Assembly (NCBI GenBank): GCA_030374805.1
Contig: JARGSG010000011.1
Coordinates: 806,001 to 870,000 of the forward strand
Length of the DNA stretch: 64,000 nt
Reading direction: 5' to 3'
DNA from: Gracilaria gracilis
Lineage: Eukaryota; Rhodophyta; Florideophyceae; Gracilariales; Gracilariaceae
Program-made: the position numbers and the translations under genes
Notes under the pieces: model-generated
Seen by the model: only the letters and a program-made list of their open reading frames with translations
Databases searched by the model: none
What the model was told of the DNA's origin: nothing
In this document: piece by piece, positions 9,486 to 22,000 of the stretch
How positions within the stretch are numbered: position 1 is the first letter of the stretch
Layout of the letters: every line of letters begins with the position of its first letter

Positions 9486-10368
9486 AGTGTGAATTAAGTC
9501 AAATATGTAACATATACAGTACGACGGTGTTACTAACTGCAGATACCTTGTTCAAGGTAGTCTTCATTCGCTCATCCTAATTCTTCATAAGTCCTGTCCT
9601 TGAAGATAGTTCTGCCTCCGGAAGGCCACAACCTGATGTTCCTTTCTCTTGTTATTTGCTGTAGTCGTCAAGTGTATATCTGAACATTTACCGTGGTCTA
9701 CCAGGGAACAAATTAACTTTCTTACCCGTACCTTCGCACGTTTTTTCTTTCGCTTTAGTGTTAGGGCGGAGTTCTCGTCACCACTTTCAAAATGAATAGA
9801 TGTGGTTTCTAGAAATAGCCCACTTATCAATGGGACACGAAGAAACGCCAATTCGGAACCCATATTCCTTCTGCAAGAACAACCCGACTTTTTCTTTAGA
9901 CGTTCGTCTGTTGCGGATCAAACTGATCAAAACTGAGCTCGGCGCTGTTCGAACTTCGAAAAGTTTAGAACCTAAGGTTCTAAACATGAGAGGAACGAAC
10001 GAACGAAGCAAAATTTTGAGAGAACACGTACAGGTAAGCTACCGTTGGTACATTCATCTGCCAAAAACGAGAGAGAGAGAGATTCATCTGCCAAGCTTGA
10101 AGCGCAACGGAGGTGCTCGAGATTCATGAGATTTTTTGAGTAAATAGCTGCACACCAGCAGCCACCGCAATCTGCGCCACGAATTGCGGTGTGGCATCAG
10201 CATCTCGCCGAGAACTGAAGATATCTACACGTACCGTTGGTACCTAAACCCTGAGCGTCTGGCGAACTCCGTCTTCTGCAGCCGTCTTCACGCAGTCATT
10301 CGTCCGCTGTACGCCTTCTCTCACCGCTGTCAGACGCACTCAGAACCGCGCGGCACACAACCACAGCC
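9486..10368. other. Intergenic, contains a perfect palindrome; upstream region of the lumen-protein gene
   Basis: No supported ORF. The stretch contains a 23-bp palindrome at 9963-9985, a GA run at about 10070-10081 flanked by two copies of ATTCATCTGCCAA (about 10049 and 10082), and two copies of TACCGTTGGTA (about 10039 and 10231). The last 200 bp must contain the promoter of the gene starting at 10369. Confidence 0.45.
9963..9985. repeat. Perfect inverted repeat, 11-bp arms
   Basis: GTTTAGAACCT, a single A, then AGGTTCTAAAC: the arms are exact reverse complements. It lies about 380 bp upstream of the lumen-protein start codon. It could be a dimeric factor site or a chance palindrome. Confidence 0.6.
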
Positions 10369-10785
10369 ATGGCGTTTGTTCCAACATTACCGGCGTGTTT
10401 CTCCAATGCTCGCACTCGCACATCGGTTGCTGCTGCGCCGATGACAATGGTGCAAGCGCCACTGTCACGACGCGCGGTGTTGCGGGCGGCTGCGTTTTCG
10501 GTTGTGGGCGTTGCCGCCGCAGCCATCGCTGGTGATATTGATATTGACATCGAGGAACTGAAGGAAGGCGTAAAGGAACTTGACTATGAAGAGGAGGTTA
10601 CGGACGTGGGACCCGATGCTGCTGAGAAGAACATCACTCGCATTCGTAAGAAGGAGGAAGAACCGGCTTATAAGGTGGAGGAACGGGAGCTTCTGAAGGA
10701 GGAAGAAGAAGACTATGCGGCCATGGTGAAGAGGGAAGCCGCAGAAGGTGCTCGAATCAAGGAGCAATTCTCCAAGGGACGCTAG
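10369..10785 (+). CDS. Putative thylakoid-lumen protein with plastid presequence and Tat-type signal
   Basis: 138 residues from an ATG at 10369. Residues 1-33 are rich in A, S, T and R, like a plastid transit peptide. A twin arginine (SRRAVLRA, RR at 34-35) is followed by a hydrophobic core (39-54) ending AAAIA|GD, a good thylakoidal processing site. This bipartite layout is what directs proteins to the lumen by the Tat route. The mature part (about 84 residues) is extremely charged, Glu/Lys-rich, and probably helical. I do not recognise a named photosystem subunit. It is convergent with the next gene. Targeting is well supported by pattern; function is unknown. Confidence 0.7.
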   Translation: MAFVPTLPACFSNARTRTSVAAAPMTMVQAPLSRRAVLRAAAFSVVGVAAAAIAGDIDIDIEELKEGVKELDYEEEVTDVGPDAAEKNITRIRKKEEEPAYKVEERELLKEEEEDYAAMVKREAAEGARIKEQFSKGR

Positions 10786-10877
10786 TTATTCAACGGTGCT
10801 TGCTTCTTTTTTACTAAGGGGCGTCACCAATATTTGATCATTCCAGTAAAACGCTACGTCTGTTACGCATAATGTGC

Positions 10878-11477
10878 TCATAGGTCAAAGCCCGCATCGG
10901 CCGCAGGTTCTGAAAAGCCTCCAAAGTCTTGCCCGGAACCAGAGGCAGATCCTTCCCCCTGACGCGAATAATACGCTATCATTCTGCTATCATCGTCTCC
11001 AAAATCCAAGTCTTCTTCTGTAATGCCACTGATTTGACGTTGGGCCTCAGTTTCAATCTCGTCGTCAGTGGCGCCGCGCGGAATGAGCCGTCCGTGCTTG
11101 GCGAGCCATTCGAGAAGGTCCTCATCCGGCTCGAAAATGCGCGGATCTCTCTCATCAATATCCATCTCAGTGTACTCCATGCGCTCGTACACGCCCGAGT
11201 TCATCACTTGTTCGAGGGGGTAGTTGTCTGGTTCTAAGCCAGGCTTGAGAGTTCCGGGGTAATCTGGGTTCCATTGGTAGCCTGGAGGACCCTTCTCCAA
11301 GTCAGAAAGAGGCGGTTGCTCGTGGCTAGGCGGCGGGATTTGCATTTGTGTGCGGCGACGCGGCACCTTTCGCGCGGTATGAAAGCGTGGTGGTTGCTTT
11401 TCGTGCAGTGGTGCATAGCGCTTTGGAAGCGACGAAAGTGCGCCGCTTTGAACGAAGCCGGCGGAAAGCGAAGCCAT
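10878..11477 (-). CDS. Conserved-looking plastid-targeted protein of unknown function
   Basis: 199 residues from the ATG at 11477; the longer frame to 11528 begins at GTG and is not used. Residues 1-45 (MASLSAGFVQSGALSSLPKR, later RKVPRRR) have the Ser/Arg-rich, acid-poor character of a plastid presequence. The mature part begins with a Pro/Tyr-rich block (PPGYQWNPDYPG, LEPDNYPLEQV), then an acidic stretch (DIDERDPRIFEPDEDLLEWL) and a Gly/Ser-rich acidic tail. No transmembrane segment and no known domain could be assigned. The stop lies 93 bp from that of the convergent lumen-protein gene. Confidence 0.65.
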   Translation of the reverse strand: MASLSAGFVQSGALSSLPKRYAPLHEKQPPRFHTARKVPRRRTQMQIPPPSHEQPPLSDLEKGPPGYQWNPDYPGTLKPGLEPDNYPLEQVMNSGVYERMEYTEMDIDERDPRIFEPDEDLLEWLAKHGRLIPRGATDDEIETEAQRQISGITEEDLDFGDDDSRMIAYYSRQGEGSASGSGQDFGGFSEPAADAGFDL

Positions 11478-13037
11478 CGCTGCGCTGTGGTGAAGGTGGA
11501 CGGCGAAGCACAAAAGCTGCAGCTGCACGACGGGGGTGTCCGCGGGACAAATGATCTCTCAGAGATTGCGGTGCGGATCACGAAGAGCAACTTGTGCCAC
11601 GTGGGTGCGGCGGGTAGCTGTCGTGGCGCAAGGTTACCCAGCCGGAGCGGCGCGCAGTATCCCAGATACTCGGCTCACGTGAGGCGTGCATTGTTGTCGG
11701 TACATGTCCGCCAGATGGCAGCCAAACAGCTCAACGTGTAACCGCCTGGTGGCAGTTATTTTGGGGCGCAGCTCTCACGGCGCAGGCCGGTGCGCAGTGT
11801 GCGCGATGGATGATGATCTGGCCGCCGTCCACACACGCGCCGCATATGTGAAGCTGCTTGCGATTGTGGCTGAGGTAACACAACTCCTAAGTGCACTCCG
11901 TAACTTAATATTTGAGTGATGTCAATGGAAGCCTGGTCAGATCTGAGATAAATCTAGGGCGCCACACGGTTCGGGCTTGTTCTCGAGAGTGGTTGCCTCA
12001 CTATGAAGCTACATAGCATCAGCAAGTGCAACCAAATCAGCATCCATCGTAAACGGGCAACTGTTCGTAAGGTTTCGTAGTCTAGTATGATAGTGGCCTT
12101 TACATGAAGTTCACGACCGGTCTCGCGTAGTCGGCAATAGAAGTGACCATGCATCGCTGTTAATCCGCACGTGGAAGAAAGCAGAGAAAGAACAACGACG
12201 CGCGAGCAGCTCAACTACAAGTGCTGACAGACGCGTTCGAGCGATATGCGTACCAATGGTGCATCGTAGATACGACCACCTTGATGTCTCAAGTCGGGTG
12301 GATCGAACGACTATCTGTTCTACCTTTGTATCATAAACTGGCTGGGAGCATACACATCCACAGACAGTGGCTTTGTGGGCGCATACCACGCCTGGGGCGT
12401 GAGGTAGCGCATGCTTGCGTGGCAGTATCGAAGATGGCACAGACGGCACAGACGGTTACAAGCGCTGAACATCATGTTCATGATAGCTCCATGTCAAGGG
12501 TTTCGAGAGAGAGTGCGCACGGGGATCAACAAATAAACGGACGGCGATGAGGGAATGGCCCCAAGGGAGGTGGGCAACTATGTGGGCAACACGTGCCGGC
12601 CAACTTGGGGTCGAGAAAATTCAACGGTAGATGACACGGCGCGGCGCTGAATTGCGCGCGAACGCAATAGCCGCGCGCCACAGCGGCGGCCGCGGCTACC
12701 AGAGTGTATCGCGCCGCAGCACATTTTGCGTCATCGAAGCGCAGCGTCGTCATGCCATTCAGTTGGGGGAGTGGGCTCCCGTCACTACTGTAATTTCGTC
12801 GTTTTGAGCCATAGATCGCATGGCTTGGGAGGCCGTCACAGCGACGTGCAGAGATATCAAACGCAGCGCCCATCGCCGCGATACATGCTTTCCGCCGGGT
12901 GAACGCCTCCGCCCCGCTCCTCCGTCGCCTTCCTCCTTCATGCCATCGCGTGCCGCTCGTCTGCGAGTTCCGTAGCATTTCGCCTCTCGCTGCGGGCGTG
13001 CTCCCCCACACCCTTCTCGTTCCGCTCGCCCATCGCC
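11478..13037. other. Intergenic; promoter side of the giant gene
   Basis: Open frames here lack recognisable domains and are mostly GC-driven shadows; the longest (12526..13113, minus) overlaps the start of the giant gene. The final 150 bp on the plus strand are strongly C/T-rich, like the leaders of other genes in this window. Confidence 0.4.
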
Positions 13038-16000
13038 ATGCTTGTCTCCCGCCCGTCCTTTGTCCGCGCCGTTTTGACCTGCGTAGCCTTTTCGTTCTGT
13101 TTAACTTCTTCACCTACCTCCGCCCGATACCTTCCTTGCTCGCCTGAGCACTCCCCATCGCCATGCTCTAACTTCTCTTTCATCGACACCGTCTCCTCGT
13201 TTTTGGGCCTCCCTTCCAACTCTAATAACCACCCTAACTCACTGTCACGCAACCCCTCAACGCGCTCCGATGCCACCCCACCATCCCCGCTCCTTCCACC
13301 TTCCTCTGTATCGCGTCTTCACACCTCGTGCCGCGCTTTAATCTCCCCTTCCATCCGCTATCTCTTGTCTATATCACCCGTTGTACATGTCAAACACACT
13401 CTTCGCCGCCTGCGTATCTTGCCGAATCCGCAGCCTGAAGCGCACAACCAACCGCCAATACATCAATCATCGCGCTCTGATTCATCTGCCGGCCCACCCG
13501 AATCGCGCTCGCACGTGAATGAACCGCGCGCACCGAGCAATCTACCTCAGCTCACCCATGTAAATCCCCTTCGAGTGCGCTCTCGCCTATCGGCAGCAGT
13601 TCAAAGACAATTTGGCGCGCAGTCACCGCAAACTTTCCCGACGGCACAGTCGCCGATTCCGAGCACCGTACTGTCTCCGTCTGCCGCTATTCCGCCTGTT
13701 TCTGGCGTCGGGTTCAACGCTGCGGGAAGCCCTTCACCAGCCAACGTTGGGACATCCCCTCTGTTGTCCTTCATCGCTTCTGGCGTTGGCATACAGTCTT
13801 TTGGTCCAAGTCCCGCCCCCGTCGCTGGTGGCGCAGGTGCATTGCCAGGCGCGGCTGTGTTTCCAACTCCATCTGCAACTGGTTCGATCTTTCTTGTTGG
13901 TCTTCTGGGAATTTCTTCACCGTCTCCAACCACCTCCGGCTTTGGTACTAATGTGAACGCTAGTCCTGGACTGTCGACTTCGAACCCACTACTGAGCCCC
14001 TTCATAAGCGCACAGTTTAATCCTTCGCCATTTTCGCCCTTGGCAGTACCATCGACCTTTCAAGCGGGTGCGGGGCTCCCTCCGGTGCCGTCTACTGCAC
14101 TACAGGCCGTGCAGGGGAACGGAAGTTTTGTTTCTAACGCAGGTCTGGCCGCCATCAATGGTGCACTGTCAAGTCCTATAGGTGTGTCAAACGAAAATGC
14201 CTTCGCTGGCGCTAGTACGATACCGAATGCTGGTGGGCCTGCAACTGGTGTACAAGCCGGACTGAGTGCATCAGCAAGTTTGTTGGTGCCACCAAGCCCC
14301 TCTTTGGCACAAGCTTTTGCGTCGCCATCAAGTGCATTTGCTCCAACTTTCGTGATCCCGACAGTGGCTCTATCAGTCAGTGGGTCACCCAGCCCAGTGG
14401 TTTTGCCGAGTCAAAGCACCTCGCCAAGCACAAGTGCGCTGCCAAGCTTGAGTTCATCTCCGAGCTCTAGCATGCAACCAAACCCGAGTATGAGTTCTAC
14501 GGCTTCCTCTATTGTCCTGCCAAGCACAAGCTCGTCGCCAAGTTCGTTCCCGCTACCCCTGCCGAGCTCCTCTCCTATTCTCAATGTCGCACCGAGTTTG
14601 AGCTCGTCCCCGAGTACGATCATTCTACCGAGTCGGAGTATATCACCGGTTGCAAGTGCGATTCCAAGTTTGAGCAACTCACCAAGTGTGAGCGTTCTAC
14701 CGAGTGCAAGCCCTTCACCGGCTGCCAGTGCTGCGCCGAGCCTAAGCTCATCTCCCAGTATAAGCGTTCTGCCAATTCCGAACCCATCACCCACGAGTAT
14801 TGCTGTTCCGAGTGTGAGCAATTCGCCAAGCGTTAGTGGCCTACCGAGTTCAAGTCCTTCAGCAATCCCTAGTTCGGCACCGAGTCTATCCTCCTCACCG
14901 AGCACGGCTCCATTGGAAATCCCTAGTCAGGCACTACCTGAGAGCGTCGCTCCAAGCTTCAGTGCATCTCCGAGTGTCAGCGCTCTACCAAGCACAACTC
15001 CGTCAATGACAATGAGTTCCTCTGCGAGCATTAGCGTTGCACCGAGTTCTATTCCGTCGTCGAGTGCAAGTGCATTTCCTAGCTTGAGCAGCTCAACCAG
15101 TAACAGCGTGCTACCAAGTCCGACTCCGCCATCTCTTGGAAGCGCTCTACCTAGTCCCAGCACGTCACCGGGTGAAGCCGTTGTACCAAGCCTAAGCCTG
15201 TTACCTACCATGAGTGCAGTTCCGAGTCCGAGTGTTTCATCGGCAACGAGTAACTTACCGAGCGCGAGTCCATCAACTACTGAGAGTTCTATACCGAGCA
15301 TTAGCATGTCGCCAAGTTCGAGCGTGCCGCCGAGCTCGAGCCCGTCATCGTCGATAAGCTCTCTTCCGAGCCAGAGTGTACCACCGAGTGTGAGCGCGGT
15401 ACCGAGCCCAACCCCATCACTTTCGCTGAGTTCCGTACCAAGTTTGAGTGTATCACTGAGTGCGAGCTTGTTACCAACTTCAAGCCCGTCATTGTCGATG
15501 AGCTCTCTCCCGAGTCAGAGTGTTTCACCGAGTGCAAGCGTGGTACCGAGTTCAAGTCCGTCGTTATCGATGAGCTCTCTTCCGAGCCAGAGTGTTTCAC
15601 CAAGTGCAAGCGTGTTGCCAAGCCAGAGTGTACCACCGAGTGTGAGCGCGGTACCGAGCCCAAACCCGTCATTGTCGATGAGTTCCGTACCAAGCTCAAG
15701 TGTATCACCGAGTGAGAGCGTTTTTCCTAGCTCAAGCCCGTCAATGTCGATGAGCTCTCTTCCGAGCCAGAGTGTTTCACCAAGTGCAAGCGTGTTGCCG
15801 AGCCAGAGTGTACCACCGAGTGTGAGCGCGGTACCGAGCCCGAGCCCAAACCCGTCATTGTCGATGAGTTCTGTACCAAGCTTAAGTGTATCACCGAGTG
15901 AGAGCGTTTTTCCTAACTCAAGCCCATCATCGTCGATGAGCTCTGTCCCGAGTCAGAGTGTTTCACCGAGTTCGAGCGTGGTACCTAGCTCAAGTCCGTC

Positions 16001-19000
16001 AATGTCGATGAGCTCTCTTCCGAGTCAGAGTGTGCCACCGAGTGCGAGCGCGGTACCGAGCCCGAGCCCAAACCCGTCATTGTCGATGAGTTCCGTACCA
16101 AGCTTAAGTGTATCACCGAGTGAGAGCGTTTTTCCTAGCTCAAGCCCATCATCGTCGATGAGCTCTGTCCCGAGTCAGAGTGTTTCACCGAGTTCGAGCG
16201 TGGTATCTAGTTCGAGCCCGTCATCATCGATGAGCTCCGTTCCTAGTCAGAATGTTTCACCAAGTGCGAGCGTGCTACCGAGCTCCAGCCCGTCATTGTC
16301 CATGAGTTCCGTGCCAAGCTTGAGTATGTCGGCGAGTGTGAGTGCCGCATCTAGCCCATCACTGTCGATGAGTTCTCTCCCGAGTTTGAGCGTGGTACCG
16401 AGCTCAAGCCCATCATTGTCGATGAGTTCTCTCCCGAGTCAGAGTGCGCCACCGAGTGTGAACGCGGTACCGAGCTCAAGTCCATCACTGTCGATGAGTT
16501 CTCTCCCAAGTCAGAGTGCGCCACCGAGTGTGAGCGCAGTATCGAGCTCAAGCCCGTCGCTATCCATCAGCTCTCTTCCGAGTCAGAGTGTATCACCGAG
16601 TGGGAGCATAGTACCGAGCTCAAGTCCGTCGTTATCGATGAGCTCTCTTCCCAGTCAGAGTATGCCACCGAGTGTGAGTGCGGTACCGAGCTCCAGCCCT
16701 TCATCGTCCATGAGTTCCGTACCAAGCTTGAGTATGTCGGCGAGTGTGAGTGTGGTATTGAGCTCAAGCCCGTCGTTATCGATGAGTTCTGTCCCAAGTC
16801 AGAGTGTATCAGCGAGTGTGAGCGTGGTACCGAGCTCAAGCCCATCATTGTCGATGAGTTCTCTCCCGAGTCAGAGTGCGCCACCGAGTGTGAACGTGGT
16901 ATCGAGCTCAAGTCCATCACTGTCGATGAGTTCTCTCCCGAGTCAGAGTGTATCACCGGGTGTGAGCGCGGTATCGAGCTCAAGCCCATTACTGTCGATG
17001 AGTTCTGTCCCTAGTCAGAGTGCGTCACCGAGTGTGAGCGTGGTACCGAGCTCAAGCCCGTCGCCATCAATCAGTTCTCTTCCGAGTGTATTACCGAGTG
17101 GGAGTACAGTACCGAGCTCAAGTCCGTCGTTGTCGATGAGCTCTCTTCCGAGTCAGAGTATGCCACCGAGTGTTAGTGCGGTACCGAGCTCCAGCCCTTC
17201 ATCGTCCATGAATTCCGTACCAGGCTTGAGTATGTCGGCGAGTGTGAGTGCGGTATTGAGCTCAAGCCCGTCGTTATCGATGAGTTCTGTACCAAGTCAG
17301 AGTGTATCAGCGAGTGTGAGCGTGGTACCGAGCTCAAGTCCATCACTGTCGATGAGTTCTCTCCCAAGTCAGAGTGCGCCACCGAGTGTGAGCGCGGTAT
17401 CGAGCTCAAGCCCGTCGCTATCCATAAGCTCTCTTCCGAGTCAGAGTGTATCACCGAGTGGGAGTACAGTACCGAGCTCAAGTCCGTCGTTATCGATGAA
17501 TTCTGTCCCAAGTCAGAGTGTATCAGCGAGTGTGAGCGTGGTACCGAGCTCAAGCCCATCATTGTCGATGAGTTCTCTCCCGAGTCAGAGTGTATCACCG
17601 AGTGTGAGCGCGGTATCGAGCTCAAGCCCGTCGCTATCCATAAGCTCTCTTCCGAGTCAGAGTGTATCACCGAGTGGGAGTACAGTACCGAACTCAAGTC
17701 CGTCGTTATCGATGAGCTCTCTTCCGAGTCAGAGTATGCCACCGAGTGTGAGCGTGGTATCGAGCTCAAGCCCATCACTGTCCATGAGTTCTCTCCCGAG
17801 TCAGAGTGTATCACCGAGTGTGAGCGCGGTATTGAGCTCAAGCCCGTCGTTATCGGTGAGTTCTGTCCCAAGTCAAAGTGTATCAGCGAGTGTGAGCGTG
17901 GTACCGAGCTCAAGTCCATCACTGTCGATGAGTTCTCTCCCGAGTCAGAGTGCGCCACCGAGTGTGAACGCGGTACCGAGCTCAAGCCCATCACTGTCGA
18001 TGAGTTCTCTCCCGAGTCAGAGCGCGCCACCGAGTGTGAGCGCGGTATCGAGCTCAAGCCCGTCGCTTTCAATCAGCTCTCTTCTGAGTCAGAGTGTATC
18101 ACCAGGTGTGAGCGTGGTACCGAACTCAAGTCCGTCGTTATCGATGAGTTCTGTCCCTAGTCAGAGTGTGCCACCGAGTGTGAGTGCAGTACCGAGCTCA
18201 AACCCGTCATCGTCTATGAGTTCCGTACCAAGCTTGAGTATGTCGGCGAGTGTGAGTGCCGCACAGAGTCCAAGCCCATTACTGTCGATGAGTTCTCTAC
18301 CAAGCCAAAATGTTTCACCAAGTGCCAGCGTGTCGATGAACTCTTTTCCGAGCCAAAATGTGTCACCGAGTGCGATCGTATTCCCGAGCCCAAACTCGTC
18401 ACTGTCGATGAGCTCGCTCCTGAGTCAGAGTGTACCGCCGAGTGTGAGCGCGATGCCGAGCTCGGGCCTGTCACTGCCGGTGAGTTCTCTTCCCAGCCAG
18501 AGTGTATCATCGAGTACAAGCTTGGTACCTAGTACAAGCCCGTCATTGTCGATGAGTTTCGTATCAAGTGTGAGCACGTCTCCAAGTGCAAGTGCTGTGT
18601 TGAATTTAAGTCCGTTATTGTCGACGAGCTCTCCACCAAGTGCAAGCGGATTCCCGAGCCTGAGCTTGGTATTGAGCTCAAGCCCGTCTGTGCTGGCAAG
18701 CACGGTAACAACTGCAAGTGGATCGCCGGTTACAAGCTTAGCAGCCAGCTTGAGCCCGGTACTGTCGACGAATGCGATACCTGGTGAGAATGGGTCAGCA
18801 AGCGAGAATACTCTACCGACCTCAGTAGGAAGTGCTACACCTGGTTCAAGTATTTCGCCCGCAGCGAGTGCTACACCTACTGTGAACAGCTTGCCCAGCT
18901 CAAGTGCAATACCAAGTTCAAGTTCACCACTGGGGGATACTTCTTCACCGAGCGTTAACAGCGTACCGAGCTTGAGTTCTGTGACGAGTGCGAGTGGTTT

Positions 19001-22000
19001 AACAAATACAAGTCCGTCTGCTGTCGAAAGTGTTACCCCGACTCTTGCAAATGTACCAAGCTCTTCACCTAGTTCTAATTCTGCGCCTGCAGAGAGTGCT
19101 GCGCCAAGTGTGAGCAGTGCGCCGAGCTTGAATGCTTTACCGAGCTCGAGTGCAGCACCAAGTCCGTCGTCCGCAGAGTTTACTACACCAAGCGGTAACA
19201 GTGCACCAAGCGAGAATGTTGTACCTAGCTTCAGCCCGTCATTGACACAGATTGCTACGCCGAGTATTAGCAGTCTACCGAGCGTGAGTGCTATAACTGG
19301 GTCAAATCCGCCGTTGGCAGGGACTATTACACCGAGTGTTAACGGCTTTCCGAGCGTAAGTGATGTACCGAGTTCTAGTCCGTCGTCGTCTGTGATTGTT
19401 GCACCAAGTGGTAACAGTGCTCCAAGCGAGAGTGTTGTACCGAGCTTCAGCCCGGCATCCTCACAGATTGTTATACCGAGTGCGAGCAGTCTACCAAGTG
19501 TGAGTGCTATACCGGGCGCAAATCCGTCGTTTGCAGGGATTATTACACCGAGTGTTAACGGCTCCCCGAGCATGAGTGATGTACCGAGTTCTAGTCCGTC
19601 GTCGTCTGTGATTGTTGCACCAAGTGGTAACAGTTCACCAAGTGTGAGTGCACTACCGGGCTCAAATCCGTCATTGGCAGGGACTATTACACCGAGTGTT
19701 AACGGCTTTCCGAGCATGAGTGATGTACCGAGTTCAAGTCCGTCGTCGTCCGTGATTGTTGCACCAAGTGGTAACAGTTCACCAAGTGCGAGTGCTATAC
19801 CGGGCTCAAATCCGTCGTTTGCGGGGACTACTACACCGAGTGTTAACGGCTTCCCGAGCATAAGTGATGTACCGAGTTCTAGTCTGTCGTCGTCTGTGAT
19901 TGTTGCACCAAGTGGTAACAGTGCTCCAAGCGAGAGTGTTGTACCGAGCTTCAGCCCGGCATCCTCACAGATTGTTACACCGAGTGCGAGCAGTCTACCG
20001 AGCGTGAGTGCTATACCGGGCTCAAATCCGTCATTGGCAGAGACTATTACACCGAGTGTTAACGGCTTTCCGAGCATAAGTGATGTACCGAGTTCTAGTC
20101 CGTCGTCGTCTGTGACTGTTGCACCAAGTGGTAACAGTGCTCCAAGTGTGAGTGCACTACCGGGCTCAAATCCGTCATTGGTAGGGACTATTACACCGAG
20201 TGCTAGCGGCTTCCCGAGCACAAGTGATGTACCGAGTTCTAGTCCGTCGTCGTCTGTGATTGTTGCACCAAGTGGTAACAGTGCTCCAAGCGAGAGTGTT
20301 GTACCGAGCTTCAGCCCGGCATCGTCAAATATTGTTACACCGAGTGCGAGCAGTCTACCAGGTGTAAGTGCTATTCCTGGCTCAAATCCGTCGTTTGCAG
20401 GGATTATGACACCGAGTGTTAACGGCTCCCCGAGCATGAGTGATGTACCGAGTTCAAGTCCGTCGTCGTCTGTGACTGTTGCACCAAGTGGTAACAGTTC
20501 ACCAAGTGTGAGTGCTATACCGGGCTCAAATCCGTCATTGGTAGGGACTATTACACCGAGTGCTAGCGGGTTTCCGAGCACAAGTGATGTACCGAGTTCT
20601 AGTCCGTCGTCGTCCGTGATTGTTGCACCAAGTGGTAACAGTGCTCCAAGCGAGAGTGCTGTACCGAGCTTCAGCCCGGCATCGTCAAATATTGTTACAC
20701 CGAGTGCGAGCAGTCTACCAGGTGTGAGTGCTATACCGGGCTCAAATCCGTCATTGGCAGGGATTATGACACCGAGTGTTAACGGCTTCCCGAGCATAAG
20801 TGATGTACCGAGTTCTAGTCTGTCGTCGTCTGTGATTGTTGCACCAAGTGGTAACAGTGCTCCAAGCGAGAGTGTTGTACCGAGCTTCAGCCCGGCATCC
20901 TCACAGATTGTTACACCGAGTGCGAGCAGTCTACCGAGCGTGAGTGCTATACCGGGCTCAAATCCGTCATTGGCAGAGACTATTACACCGAGTGTTAACG
21001 GCTTTCCGAGCATAAGTGATGTACCGAGTTCTAGTCCGTCGTCGTCTGTGACTGTTGCACCAAGTGGTAACAGTGCTCCAAGTGTGAGTGCACTACCGGG
21101 CTCAAATCCGTCATTGGTAGGGACTATTACACCGAGTGCTAGCGGCTTCCCGAGCACAAGTGATGTACCGAGTTCTAGTCCGTCGTCGTCTGTGATTGTT
21201 GCACCAAGTGGTAACAGTGCTCCAAGCGAGAGTGTTGTACCGAGCTTCAGCCCGGCATCGTCAAATATTGTTACACCGAGTGCGAGCAGTCTACCAGGTG
21301 TAAGTGCTATTCCTGGCTCAAATCCGTCGTTTGCAGGGATTATGACACCGAGTGTTAACGGCTCCCCGAGCATGAGTGATGTACCGAGTTCAAGTCCGTC
21401 GTCGTCTGTGACTGTTGCACCAAGTGGTAACAGTTCACCAAGTGTGAGTGCTATACCGGGCTCAAATCCGTCATTGGTAGGGACTATTACACCGAGTGCT
21501 AGCGGGTTTCCGAGCACAAGTGATGTACCGAGTTCTAGTCCGTCGTCGTCCGTGATTGTTGCACCAAGTGGTAACAGTGCTCCAAGCGAGAGTGCTGTAC
21601 CGAGCTTCAGCCCGGCATCGTCAAATATTGTTACACCGAGTGCGAGCAGTCTACCAGGTGTGAGTGCTATACCGGGCTCAAATCCGTCATTGGCAGGGAT
21701 TATGACACCGAGTGTTAACGGCTTCCCGAGCATAAGTGATGTACCGAGTTCTAGTCTGTCGTCGTCTGTGATTGTTGCACCAAGTGGTAACAGTGCTCCA
21801 AGCGAGAGTGTTGTACCGAGCTTCAGCCCGGCATCCTCACAGATTGTTACACCGAGTGCGAGCAGTCTACCGAGCGTGAGTGCTATACCGGGCTCAAATC
21901 CGTCATTGGCAGAGACTATTACACCGAGTGTTAACGGCTTTCCGAGCATAAGTGATGTACCGAGTTCTAGTCCGTCGTCGTCTGTGACTGTTGCACCAAG

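Noticed and set aside
12526-13113. 195-codon minus-strand ORF upstream of the giant gene
   Set aside because: Arg/Gly-rich translation of GC-rich promoter DNA, overlapping the start of the real gene; no domain.
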